Assembly: GCF_000717055.1 (NCBI RefSeq)
Contig: NZ_JNXI01000034.1
Span: forward strand, 1-64,000
DNA length: 64,000 nucleotides
Direction: 5' to 3'
Source of the DNA: Streptomyces iakyrus
GTDB taxonomy: Bacteria; Actinomycetota; Actinomycetes; Streptomycetales; Streptomycetaceae
Position 1 is the first letter of the stretch, and the number at the start of each line of letters is the position of its first letter. Shown one piece after another: positions 35,346-43,664 of the stretch. Below the pieces are notes generated by a model. The model had not been told where the DNA came from, did no database searches, and saw nothing but the letters and a program-made list of their open reading frames with translations. The position numbers and the translations under genes are program-made.

Positions 35346-35423
35346 CTTCTCATGGTACGGGTTGCCTGTATCCGTGAGAAGCGGCTACGGTCTTCTCACG
35401 GTTGAATCGCGTCTATCCGTGAG
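35346..35423. promoter_or_regulatory. Cluster of four CCGTGAGAAG half-sites
   Basis: CTTCTCATGG (35346-35355), CCGTGAGAAG (35372-35381), CTTCTCACGG (35392-35401) and CCGTGAG (35417-35423) alternate in orientation between the divergent CGNR regulator and MBL-fold genes. The middle pair forms a perfect 10-base inverted repeat with a 10-base spacer. TATCCGTGAG is repeated at 35369 and 35414. This is the likely operator set of the CGNR regulator. Confidence 0.65.
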
Positions 35424-35430
35424 GTGCTGC

Positions 35431-36231
35431 ATGTCTTCCCTGCCCGTGACGGCCGACTTCCCCATCCGCGTCCTCGGCGGCCCGACCGCCGTCTTCGAAT
35501 ACGGCGGCCTGCGCTTCCTGACCGACCCGACCTTCGACGCGCCCGGCGACTACCCCCGTCCCGGGGGCCCGCTCCTGACCAAGACCGCCCCCGCCGCCGG
35601 CAGCCCCGCCGACCTCGGCCGCATCGACGTGGTCCTGCTCTCCCACGACGAGCACGCCGACAACCTGGACACCTCCGGCCGGGCCCTGCTCGCCGGCATA
35701 CCGCTGACGCTGACCACGCCCGGCGGCGGGGGGCGCCTGCGCGAGAGCCTGGGCGACAAGGTCAGGGGCCTGGCCGACTGGGAGTCCGTCGAAGTGGACC
35801 GGCCCGGCGGCGGCACGGTCACCGTGACCGGGGTCCCGGCCGTGCACGGCCCCGGTCCCCGCGAGCAGGTCGAGCCGTTCACCGGCCAGGTCGTCGGCTT
35901 CGTCCTGACCGGCGAAGGCCTGCCCACCGTCTACGTCAGCGGCGACAACGCCTCACTCGACGCGGTCCGGGCGATCGCCGGCCGCTTCGCCCCCGTCGAC
36001 ACGGCCGTGCTCTTCGCGGGCGCGCCCCGCTTCCCCGTCCTCTTCGACAACCAGGTCCTCGTCCTGGACAGCGGTATGGCCGCGGAGGCCACCCGGATCC
36101 TCGGTGCCCGCCGCGTCGTCCCCGTCCACTACGACAGCTGGGCCCACTTCACCGAAGGCGGCGACGCGCTGGAGGCCGCCTTCACCGCCGCCGGTCTCGC
36201 CGACCGGCTGGACTGGGGCAAGGGCGCCTGA
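35431..36231 (+). CDS. MBL-fold (UlaG-like) metallohydrolase
   Basis: A 266 aa metallo-beta-lactamase-fold enzyme. SHDEHADNLD (about 70-79) is the HxHxD-like metal motif of the UlaG/YcbL-type branch, followed by a His in VHGPGPR, Asp in VSGDN and the final HYDSWAHF. The hydrolysed bond is unknown; relatives act on lactones or phosphodiesters. ATG 35431 follows GAGGTG. It is divergent from the CGNR regulator, which probably controls it, and ends seven bases from the next convergent gene. Confidence 0.88.
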   Translation: MSSLPVTADFPIRVLGGPTAVFEYGGLRFLTDPTFDAPGDYPRPGGPLLTKTAPAAGSPADLGRIDVVLLSHDEHADNLDTSGRALLAGIPLTLTTPGGGGRLRESLGDKVRGLADWESVEVDRPGGGTVTVTGVPAVHGPGPREQVEPFTGQVVGFVLTGEGLPTVYVSGDNASLDAVRAIAGRFAPVDTAVLFAGAPRFPVLFDNQVLVLDSGMAAEATRILGARRVVPVHYDSWAHFTEGGDALEAAFTAAGLADRLDWGKGA

Positions 36232-36238
36232 CCTGGCG

Positions 36239-36886
36239 TCACTTGCGCCAGAAGAGGTGATGGACCACCCCGCTGGGACTCGGCACCACGTCGCAGTGGA
36301 AGCGGTCGAGCAGTTCCTCGGGCGACTCCCACAGCCGTGAGCCGGACCCGAGCACCACGCCGGGCGAGACCGCCACGTGCAGCGTGTCCACCAGGTCGGC
36401 GTCCAGGAACTCCCGGACGGTCGCCGCCCCGCCGCCCAGTCGTACGTCCTTGCCCCCGGCCGCCTTGCGCGCCTGGGCCAGGACCTCGGCCGGATCCCCG
36501 CCCACGAAGTGGAACGTCGTGTCGGAGAGGGTGAACGAGGGGCGCTCGTGGTGCGTCATCACGAACACCGGCGTGTGGAACGGCGGCTCGTCGCCCCACC
36601 AGCCCTGCCAGTCGTGGTTCTCCCAAGGGCCGCGCTGCGGGCTGAACTTGTTGCGGCCCATGATCTCGGCGCCGATGTTGTGGTGGAAGTCGCGCACCAG
36701 GTAGTCGTCCAGGCCCCGGCTCCCGCCCGGGTCGGTGCGGTTCGGCCAGCTCGCCGTCGCGCCGGCCCAGGCGAACATCGTCCCCGGGTCGGCGTGGCCG
36801 AACGGCCGCTCCAGGCTCTGGCCCTCACCGGCACCGAATCCGTCACTCGAGACGTTGAAGTTCTGTACGCGCAGCAGCTGGGTCAC
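36239..36886 (-). CDS. Dihydrofolate reductase-fold (RibD-like) protein
   Basis: A 215 aa DHFR-superfamily protein. SSDGFGAG near the start, AEIMGRNKFSPQRG (about 73-86), VFVMTHHERPSF and the NADPH loop DVRLGGGAATVREFL are visible. It is longer than the paralogue at 31485 and carries an extra N-terminal loop. GTG 36886 follows AGGAGGAG. The substrate is unknown. It may form an operon with the upstream cupin, 104 bases away. Confidence 0.87.
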   Translation of the reverse strand: MTQLLRVQNFNVSSDGFGAGEGQSLERPFGHADPGTMFAWAGATASWPNRTDPGGSRGLDDYLVRDFHHNIGAEIMGRNKFSPQRGPWENHDWQGWWGDEPPFHTPVFVMTHHERPSFTLSDTTFHFVGGDPAEVLAQARKAAGGKDVRLGGGAATVREFLDADLVDTLHVAVSPGVVLGSGSRLWESPEELLDRFHCDVVPSPSGVVHHLFWRK

Positions 36887-36990
36887 GGCGCTCCTCCTGT
36901 GATCAATGCAAGAGATCGATGCAAGAGAGACCGCCCGGACCGGCGAAACTCATCGGCGCGGGCCCGGCGCATCGAAGACCGCGGCTTGCT

Positions 36991-37356
36991 TCAGCCGGCC
37001 TGCGCCACCACGTGGTCGATCACCTGCTGGAAGTCCTCGGTCGGCGAGAACTCCACCAGCTCGCTGTCCTCCAGCGCCACCGGTACATGGCCGGGGCCCC
37101 AGTAGTACGCCTGCCCCGCCTCGTACTCCTCCTCGCCCGCTGCCGTGCGCATCCTGATCCGGCCCTTGAGCAGGTAGCCCCAGTGCGGGCACTGGCAGGC
37201 GTCGTCGGGCAGGCCCTTGAGGGCCGGGCCCATGTCCGTGCCCTGGGGGAGGGTGATGTAGCCCACCGACAGGCCGCCGCCGATCGGCATCATGCGCAGT
37301 TCCACGCCGTCGCCTTCGAGGGCGACGGGTACGTCGTTCCGGGTCGCCGCCGTCAT
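36991..37356 (-). CDS. Cupin-domain protein
   Basis: A 121 aa single-domain cupin. The core CPHWGYLLKGRIRMRTAAGE (about 56-75) and the second motif YYWGPGHVPVALED give the two cupin motifs, with His/Glu metal positions partly replaced. The function is unknown. ATG 37356 follows GGAGGAACC. Confidence 0.82.
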   Translation of the reverse strand: MTAATRNDVPVALEGDGVELRMMPIGGGLSVGYITLPQGTDMGPALKGLPDDACQCPHWGYLLKGRIRMRTAAGEEEYEAGQAYYWGPGHVPVALEDSELVEFSPTEDFQQVIDHVVAQAG

Positions 37357-37493
37357 GGTTCCTCCGCTCCGGCCCGCCAGGGCCTCGAACGCCCCACAGG
37401 AAACCCCCGTACCTCCAGCCTGGCCCGCCGGGCCGCGCCCCGCGACATCACGATCCGGTCAAGAGGTACCGCCGGGGGCTTGATTCGGCCGTG

Positions 37494-37533
37494 TGTAATC
37501 GATTCCATGCTCCCGTCGATGTAATCGATTCCA
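37494..37533 (+). promoter_or_regulatory. Twin RbsR operators
   Basis: TGTAATCGATTCCA occurs twice, at 37494-37507 and 37520-37533, exactly 26 bases apart and so on the same DNA face. Each is a near-palindrome around ATCGAT, the symmetry of LacI-family operators. They lie 52-91 bases before the rbsR start and probably give autoregulation of the ribose operon. Confidence 0.7.
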
Positions 37534-37584
37534 CGAGCGCGCACCCCGTGCTCCCCGACTGATCCACGAGGAGGTGGAGCGGCG

Positions 37585-38604
37585 GTGGCCAGCATCAAGG
37601 ACGTCGCTGCGGAGGCCGGCGTCTCCGTCGCCACGGTCTCGCGCGTCCTGAACGACCACCCGTCGGTCAGCGCCGACGCACGCACCCGCGTACTGGCCGC
37701 CGTCGAGACCCTGGGCTACCGCCCGAACGCCGTCGCCCGCTCCCTGCGCACCGACCAGACCCACACCCTCGGCCTGGTCATCAGCGACGTGATGAACCCC
37801 TACTTCACCGAGCTGGCCCGCTCCGTCGAGGAGGAGGCCCGCGCCCTCGGCTACAGCGTCATCATCGGCAACGCCGACGAGCGGCCGGACCTCCAGGACC
37901 ACCACGTACGCACCCTGCTGGACCGGCGGATCGACGGACTGCTCGTCTCCCCGACGGACGGCGGCTCGCCGCTGATGCTGGACGCCGCGCGGGCCGGGAC
38001 GCCCATGGTCTTCGTGGACCGCTGGATCCCGGGCGTCGACGTGCCGGTGGTGCGGTCGGACGGGCGGGGTGCCGTACGGGACCTCGTGGCGCATCTGCAC
38101 GGGCTCGGGCACCGCAGGCTCGCCATCATCGCGGGCCCTGCGGCGACCACGACCGGCCGCGAGCGCGTGGAGGCCTTCCGGGAGGCGCTCGCCGCGTACG
38201 GACTCGACCTGCCCGACGCCTACATAGGGCAGGGCGACTTCCAGGCCGAGAGCGGCCGGCTGGTCACCGAGGGCTTCCTCGACCTGGCCGAGCCGCCCGA
38301 GGTCGTCTTCGCCGCCGACAACCTGATGGCGCTCGGCGCCCTGGACGCCGTCCGCGCGCGAGGCCTGCGCGTACCCGACGACCTCGCGCTGGCCGCGTTC
38401 GACGACATCCGGTGGTTCGTGCACACCGATCCGCCGGTCACCGCGATCGCCCAGCCCACGGGCGAGCTGGGCCGGGCCGCCGTACGGGCCCTGGTCGACC
38501 GCATCGAGGGACGGCCCGGCCAGTCCGTGACCCTCCCCGCCCGGCTCGTCGTACGCCGCTCGTGCGGCGAGGACCCCACCCCAGTGCAAAGGAGCACGAC
38601 GTGA
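37585..38604 (+). CDS. rbsR: LacI-family repressor of the ribose operon
   Basis: A 339 aa repressor. The HTH (ASIKDVAAEAGVSVATVSRV, 2-21), the hinge and the PBP-like effector domain are complete (GLVISDVMNPYF, GHRRLAIIAG, ALAAFDDIRWF). GTG 37585 follows GGAGG. It is the first gene of the ribose uptake and phosphorylation operon and overlaps rbsA by four bases (GTGA). Its ligand is inferred from this context to be ribose. Confidence 0.92.
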   Translation: MASIKDVAAEAGVSVATVSRVLNDHPSVSADARTRVLAAVETLGYRPNAVARSLRTDQTHTLGLVISDVMNPYFTELARSVEEEARALGYSVIIGNADERPDLQDHHVRTLLDRRIDGLLVSPTDGGSPLMLDAARAGTPMVFVDRWIPGVDVPVVRSDGRGAVRDLVAHLHGLGHRRLAIIAGPAATTTGRERVEAFREALAAYGLDLPDAYIGQGDFQAESGRLVTEGFLDLAEPPEVVFAADNLMALGALDAVRARGLRVPDDLALAAFDDIRWFVHTDPPVTAIAQPTGELGRAAVRALVDRIEGRPGQSVTLPARLVVRRSCGEDPTPVQRSTT

Positions 38605-40121
38605 GCAACGCGGACGAGTTGCTGCGCATCGAGGGCATACGGAAGACCTTCCCGGGCGTGGTCGCGCTGGACGGCGTCGACTTCGACCTGCGCCGGGGCG
38701 AGGTGCACGTCCTGCTCGGTGAGAACGGTGCCGGCAAGAGCACCCTCATCAAAATGCTCTCCGGCGCCTACACCCCCGACGCCGGGCGGATCCTGGTCGG
38801 CGGCGAGGAGACGCGCATCCAGGGCGCGCAGGACTCCGAGCGGCTCGGGATCGCCACGATCTACCAGGAGTTCAACCTGGTACCCGATCTGACGGTCGCC
38901 GAGAACATCTTCCTCGGGCGCCAGCCGCGCCGGTTCGGGATGATCGACCGGAAGAGGATGGAGGCCGACGCCGAGGTCCTGCTGAAGCGGGTCGGCGTGA
39001 GCGTGTCCCCCCGCGCCCGGGTCCGTGAACTCGGCATCGCACGCCTCCAGATGGTCGAGATCGCCAAGGCGCTCAGCCTGGACGCCCGCGTGCTGATCAT
39101 GGACGAGCCGACCGCCGTGCTCACCTCCGAGGAGGTCGACAAGCTCTTCGCGATCGTGCGCACGCTGCGCGAGGACGGCGTCGGCATCGTCTTCATCACC
39201 CACCACCTGGAGGAGATCGCCGCACTCGGCGACCGGGTGACCGTCATCCGCGACGGGAAGAGCGTCGGGCAGGTCCCCGCCTCCACCCCCGAGGACGAGC
39301 TCGTCCGGCTCATGGTCGGCCGCTCCATCGAGCAGCAGTACCCGCGTGAACGCGCCGACCGGGGCGCCGCGTTGCTCACCGTCGAGGGACTCACCCGGGA
39401 GGGCGTCTTCCACGACGTCGGCTTCGAGGTGCGCGCCGGTGAGGTCGTCGGCATCGCCGGGCTGGTCGGCGCGGGCCGTACCGAGGTCGTCCGCGCGGTC
39501 TTCGGGGCCGACTCGTACGACAAGGGCACGGTGAAGGTGTCCGGCGCCCCGGTCGTCAAGTACGACGTCAACGCGGCGATGACCGCCGGGATCGGGCTCG
39601 TCCCCGAGGACCGCAAGGGCCAGGGCCTGGTGCTGGACGCCTCCGTCGAGGAGAACCTCGGCCTGGTGACCCTGCGGTCGGCCACGCGCGGTGGGCTCGT
39701 CGACCTCAAGGGGCAGCGCGCGGCCGCCGAACGCATCGCCAAGCAGCTCGGCGTGCGGATGGCCGGACTCGGCCAGCACGTGCGCACCCTCTCCGGCGGC
39801 AACCAGCAGAAGGTCGTCATCGGCAAGTGGCTGCTCGCCGACACCAAGGTGCTGATCCTCGACGAGCCGACCCGCGGCATCGACGTGGGCGCCAAGGTCG
39901 AGATCTACCAGCTCGTCAACGAACTCACCGCCGCCGGCGCGGCCGTCCTGATGATCTCCAGCGACCTTCCCGAGGTGCTCGGCATGAGCGACCGGGTGCT
40001 GGTCATGGCACAGGGCCGGATCGCCGGTGAACTCTCCGCCGACGAGGCGACCCAGGACGCCGTCATGGCACTCGCAGTAAGCAACCCCGGCACGGACAAG
40101 GAGGCCTCCCGTGGCCACTGA
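38601..40121 (+). CDS. rbsA: Ribose ABC transporter ATP-binding protein
   Basis: A 506 aa tandem ATPase of the sugar CUT2 class. The first nucleotide domain has Walker A GENGAGKST and Walker B LIMDEPTAVL, with a degenerate signature LGIARLQ. The second has the altered Walker A GLVGAGRTE, signature LSGGNQQK and LILDEPTRGIDVG. This asymmetry is normal for RbsA. GTG 38601 follows AAAGGAG. It pairs with the fused permease/binding protein that overlaps its end. Confidence 0.96.
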   Translation: MSNADELLRIEGIRKTFPGVVALDGVDFDLRRGEVHVLLGENGAGKSTLIKMLSGAYTPDAGRILVGGEETRIQGAQDSERLGIATIYQEFNLVPDLTVAENIFLGRQPRRFGMIDRKRMEADAEVLLKRVGVSVSPRARVRELGIARLQMVEIAKALSLDARVLIMDEPTAVLTSEEVDKLFAIVRTLREDGVGIVFITHHLEEIAALGDRVTVIRDGKSVGQVPASTPEDELVRLMVGRSIEQQYPRERADRGAALLTVEGLTREGVFHDVGFEVRAGEVVGIAGLVGAGRTEVVRAVFGADSYDKGTVKVSGAPVVKYDVNAAMTAGIGLVPEDRKGQGLVLDASVEENLGLVTLRSATRGGLVDLKGQRAAAERIAKQLGVRMAGLGQHVRTLSGGNQQKVVIGKWLLADTKVLILDEPTRGIDVGAKVEIYQLVNELTAAGAAVLMISSDLPEVLGMSDRVLVMAQGRIAGELSADEATQDAVMALAVSNPGTDKEASRGH

Positions 40122-42060
40122 CACGCTCAAGAGCACGACGGGCGCGGGTGGCGCCTCGGGAGGCCTGCGCCGCCTCCTGCTCGACAACGGCGCGCTCACC
40201 GCGCTCATCGTCCTCGTCATCGCGATGTCGGCGCTGTCCGGCGACTTCCTGACGACGGACAACCTCCTCAACGTCGGCGTGCAGGCGGCCGTGACCGCCA
40301 TCCTCGCCTTCGGTGTCACGTTCGTGATCGTCTCCGCGGGCATCGACCTGTCGGTCGGCTCGGTCGCCGCGCTGTCCGCCACGGTCCTCGCCTGGAGCGC
40401 CACCTCGGCGGGCGTCCCGGTCTTCCTCGCCGTGCTCCTCGCCATAGCGACGGGCATCGTCTGCGGCCTGGTCAACGGCATCCTGATCTCCTACGGCAAG
40501 CTGCCGCCGTTCATCGCCACGCTGGCCATGCTGTCCGTGGCCCGCGGCCTGTCCCTCGTCATCTCCGAGGGCTCCCCGATCGCCTTCCCCGGCTCCGTCT
40601 CCCACCTCGGCGACACGCTCGGCGGCTGGCTGCCGGTGCCGGTCCTGGTGATGGTGTTCATGGGCCTGATCGCGGCCTTCGTGCTCGGCCGGACCTACAT
40701 CGGCCGCTCGATGTACGCGATCGGCGGCAACGAGGAGGCCGCGCGGCTGTCCGGCCTGCGCGTCAAGAAGCAGAAGCTCGCCATCTACGCCTTCTCGGGC
40801 GTCTTCGCCGCCGTCGCCGGTGTCGTCCTCGCCGCCCGCCTCTCCTCCGCGCAGCCCCAGGCCGCCGACGGCTACGAGCTGGACGCGATCGCCGCCGTCG
40901 TCATCGGCGGCGCCTCCCTCGCGGGCGGCACCGGCAAGGCGTCCGGCACGCTCATCGGCGCGCTGATCCTGGCCGTGCTGCGCAACGGGCTGAACCTGCT
41001 GAACGTCTCGGCGTTCTGGCAGCAGGTCGTGATCGGTGTCGTCATCGCGCTCGCGGTGCTGTTCGACACCCTGCGGCGCAAGGCGGGGGCGACCCCGGTG
41101 GCCGGTGCCTCCGGAGGAGGCAAGGGCAGGCAGGCGGCGACGTACGGGCTCGCGGCCGCGGTCACCGTCGCGATCGTCGGCGCGACGTCCTTCCTGCACA
41201 ACGGCTCCTCCGCCGCGAGCAGCCCCAAGATGGGCCTGTCGCTGTCGACCCTCAACAACCCCTTCTTCGTGCAGATCCGGGCGGGTGCCGAGGCCGAGGC
41301 GGAGAAGCGGGGCGTGGACCTGACCGTCACCGACGCCCAGAACGACGCCTCCCAGCAGGCCAACCAGCTGCAGAACTTCACCAGCTCCGGGCTCGGCGCG
41401 ATCATCGTCAACCCGGTGGACTCGGACGCCGCGAGCAATTCCGTGAAGGCCGCCGACCAGGCGAAGATCCCGGTCATCGCGGTCGACCGGGGCGTCAACA
41501 AGGCGTCGGTGGACGCCCTCGTCGCCTCCGACAACGTGGCCGGCGGTGAACTCGCCGCCAAGACCATCGCCGACAAGCTGGGCGGCAAGGGCAAGATCGT
41601 GATCCTCCAGGGCCAGGCCGGCACGTCCGCGGCCCGGGAGCGGGCGCAGGGCTTCGCCGACGGACTCAAGGCCTTCCCGGGCATCCAGGTCGTGGCCCAG
41701 CAGCCCGCCGACTTCGACCGCACCAAGGGCCTCGACGTCATGTCGAACCTGCTCCAGGCCCACCCGGACGTCCAGGGCGTCATCGCCGCCAACGACGAGA
41801 TGGCGCTCGGCGCGATCAAGGCCCTGGGCTCCAAGGCCGGCACGTCGGTCTCGGTCGTCGGCTTCGACGGCACGCCGGACGGACTGAAGGCGGTCGAGGG
41901 CGGCACCCTGTACGCGTCGGTGGCGCAGCAGCCGTCCCAGCTCGGGAAGATCGCCGTGGACAACGCCCTGCGAGCCCTGAAGGGCGAGAAGGTCGAGGAG
42001 ACGGTGAAGGTGCCGGTGAAGGTGGTCACCAAGGAGAACGTGGCCGGCTTCAGCGGCTGA
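40111..42060 (+). CDS. RbsC permease fused to RbsB ribose-binding protein
   Basis: A 649 aa fusion. Residues about 20-335 are the CUT2 permease with eight or more helices and the motif GIDLSVGSVAALSA; a linker and one extra transmembrane helix (about 345-365) follow. Residues about 370-649 are the periplasmic-type binding domain (MGLSLSTLNNPFFVQIRAGA, then VNPVDSDAASNSVKAADQ, VVGFDGTPDG). In most bacteria these are separate genes, the binding protein being a free lipoprotein. Here it would be tethered outside the membrane. GTG 40111 follows AAGGAGG within the rbsA end. Confidence 0.93.
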   Translation: MATDTLKSTTGAGGASGGLRRLLLDNGALTALIVLVIAMSALSGDFLTTDNLLNVGVQAAVTAILAFGVTFVIVSAGIDLSVGSVAALSATVLAWSATSAGVPVFLAVLLAIATGIVCGLVNGILISYGKLPPFIATLAMLSVARGLSLVISEGSPIAFPGSVSHLGDTLGGWLPVPVLVMVFMGLIAAFVLGRTYIGRSMYAIGGNEEAARLSGLRVKKQKLAIYAFSGVFAAVAGVVLAARLSSAQPQAADGYELDAIAAVVIGGASLAGGTGKASGTLIGALILAVLRNGLNLLNVSAFWQQVVIGVVIALAVLFDTLRRKAGATPVAGASGGGKGRQAATYGLAAAVTVAIVGATSFLHNGSSAASSPKMGLSLSTLNNPFFVQIRAGAEAEAEKRGVDLTVTDAQNDASQQANQLQNFTSSGLGAIIVNPVDSDAASNSVKAADQAKIPVIAVDRGVNKASVDALVASDNVAGGELAAKTIADKLGGKGKIVILQGQAGTSAARERAQGFADGLKAFPGIQVVAQQPADFDRTKGLDVMSNLLQAHPDVQGVIAANDEMALGAIKALGSKAGTSVSVVGFDGTPDGLKAVEGGTLYASVAQQPSQLGKIAVDNALRALKGEKVEETVKVPVKVVTKENVAGFSG

Positions 42061-42071
42061 CATCGGGGAAC

Positions 42072-42109
42072 GGCCGGGCGGTCACCCACAGCCGGCGCAC
42101 CGCCCGGCC
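42072..42109 (+). terminator. Hairpin between rbsC/B and rbsK
   Basis: GGCCGGGCGGT (42072-42082) and ACCGCCCGGCC (42099-42109) pair perfectly over 11 bases around a 16-base loop, 11 bases after the fused transporter stop. It may reduce readthrough, stabilise upstream mRNA, or both. Confidence 0.55.
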
Positions 42110-42134
42110 ATGTCACTCACGTGGGGAGCAACTC

Positions 42135-43037
42135 ATGTACGACTACGACCTCCTGGTCGTGGGGTCGGCCAACGCCGACCTGGTGATCGGAGTGGAGCGC
42201 CGGCCCGGTGCCGGCGAGACCGTGCTCGGCTCCGACCTGGCCGTCCACCCCGGCGGCAAGGGCGCCAACCAGGCGGTGGCCGCCGCCCGGCTCGGTGCCC
42301 GTACGGCGCTGCTGGCCCGGGTCGGCGACGACGCGCACGGCCGGCTGCTGCTGGACTCGCAGCGGGAGGCCGGCGTCGACACGGTGGGTGTCCTGGTGGG
42401 CGGCGCGCCGACCGGCGTCGCGCTGATCACGGTCGACCCGTCCGGGGACAACAGCATCGTCGTCTCGCCCGGCGCGAACGGCCGCCTCACCCCGGAGGAC
42501 GTCAGGGCCGCCGGGTGCCTCTTCCAGGGCTCCCGGGTGGTGTCGGCGCAGCTGGAGATCCCGCTGGAGACGGTCGTGGAGGCCGTACGGAGCCTGGCAC
42601 CGGAGAGCCGTTTCGTGCTGAACCCCTCGCCGCCGCGGCCCCTGCCGCGGGAGGTGCTGGCGGCCTGCGACCCGCTGATCGTGAACGAGCACGAGGCGAA
42701 GGTGATCCTGGGCGACTCCGCCGTCGGGGACTCCCCCGAGGACTGGGCGCGGATCCTCCTCGCCAAGGGCCCGAAGTCGGTGGTGGTGACGCTGGGCGCG
42801 GAAGGCGCGCTGGTGGCGTCGGCGGAGGGCGTCTCGCGCGTCCCGGCCGTGCAGGTGGACGCGGTGGACACGACGGGCGCCGGCGACTCCTTCACCGCCG
42901 CGCTGGCCTGGCGGCTGGGTGCGGGTGAGTCCCTGGCCCAGGCGGCGGCGTACGCGGTGCGGGTGGGTGCCGCGACCGTGACGAAGGAGGGCGCGCAGGC
43001 GTCCTTCCCGACGGCGGCGGAGGTCGCCGGCTCATGA
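42135..43037 (+). CDS. rbsK: Ribokinase
   Basis: A 300 aa PfkB-family kinase that phosphorylates ribose to ribose 5-phosphate. The N-terminal GSANADLVIGVERRPGAGET, the HPGGKGANQAVAAARLGA motif (about 37-54) and the C-terminal DTTGAGDSF (catalytic Asp, about 249-257) are complete. GGGGAG precedes ATG 42135. The stop overlaps rbsD by four bases. Confidence 0.95.
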   Translation: MYDYDLLVVGSANADLVIGVERRPGAGETVLGSDLAVHPGGKGANQAVAAARLGARTALLARVGDDAHGRLLLDSQREAGVDTVGVLVGGAPTGVALITVDPSGDNSIVVSPGANGRLTPEDVRAAGCLFQGSRVVSAQLEIPLETVVEAVRSLAPESRFVLNPSPPRPLPREVLAACDPLIVNEHEAKVILGDSAVGDSPEDWARILLAKGPKSVVVTLGAEGALVASAEGVSRVPAVQVDAVDTTGAGDSFTAALAWRLGAGESLAQAAAYAVRVGAATVTKEGAQASFPTAAEVAGS

Positions 43038-43423
43038 AGAAGGCCGGGATACTGAACCGCCACCTCGCCGGTGCGCTGGCCGAACTCGGTCACGGCGACG
43101 GGGTGCTGGTGTGCGACGCGGGCATGCCCATCCCCGACGGCCCCCGGGTGGTGGACCTGGCCTTCCGGGCCGGGGTGCCGGCGTTCGCCGAGGTGCTGGA
43201 CGGGCTGCTGGCCGAGCTGGTGGTCGAGGGTGCGACGGCGGCGCAGGAGCTGCGGGACGCCAACCCGGAGGCGTCGGCGCTGCTGGAGGGGCACTTCCCC
43301 GGGCTGCGCCTGGTGTCGCACGAGCGGCTCAAGGAGCTCTCGGCGGGGGCCCGCCTGATCGTCCGCACGGGCGAGGCACGGCCGTACGCGAACGTCCTGC
43401 TGCGATGCGGTGTCTTCTTCTGA
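43034..43423 (+). CDS. rbsD: D-ribose pyranase
   Basis: A 129 aa mutarotase that converts beta-ribopyranose to beta-ribofuranose for the kinase. KKAGILNRHLAGALAELGHG at the start (with the catalytic His), VCDAGMPIPDG (Asp) and the C-terminal RTGEARPYANVLLRCGV are the family signatures; length is normal. It is the last gene of the ribose operon, followed by a strong terminator. Confidence 0.95.
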   Translation: MKKAGILNRHLAGALAELGHGDGVLVCDAGMPIPDGPRVVDLAFRAGVPAFAEVLDGLLAELVVEGATAAQELRDANPEASALLEGHFPGLRLVSHERLKELSAGARLIVRTGEARPYANVLLRCGVFF

Positions 43424-43459
43424 AGCCCCTGGACGGCAGCGGCCGCCCCGGAACGGTTT

Positions 43460-43493
43460 CGAGGGGGCCCGGTCCGTCGACCGGGCCCCCTCG
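43460..43493 (+). terminator. Ribose operon terminator
   Basis: CGAGGGGGCCCGGTC (43460-43474) and GACCGGGCCCCCTCG (43479-43493) pair perfectly over 15 bases around a CGTC loop, followed by GCCTTTCCC. It lies 37 bases after rbsD. Confidence 0.85.
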
Positions 43494-43664
43494 GCCTTTC
43501 CCCTCCCGTCAGGAACCCCCGCGATCCCCCCAGATCCCCTCCCCCAAAGGTCCTGACACCAAGTACGACCCGCGGGGGACGGGAAGGGTTGCACGGCTGA
43601 GTAAGAAATTCTTGCCGGTTTCTTGAGGAACTCTCCCGGGCCGCAGCGGCGTACGCTGAACGCC

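Noticed and set aside
38220..40481. A 753-codon minus-strand frame opposite rbsR-rbsA-rbsC
   Set aside because: Antisense shadow; the rbs genes on the other strand have complete functional motifs.
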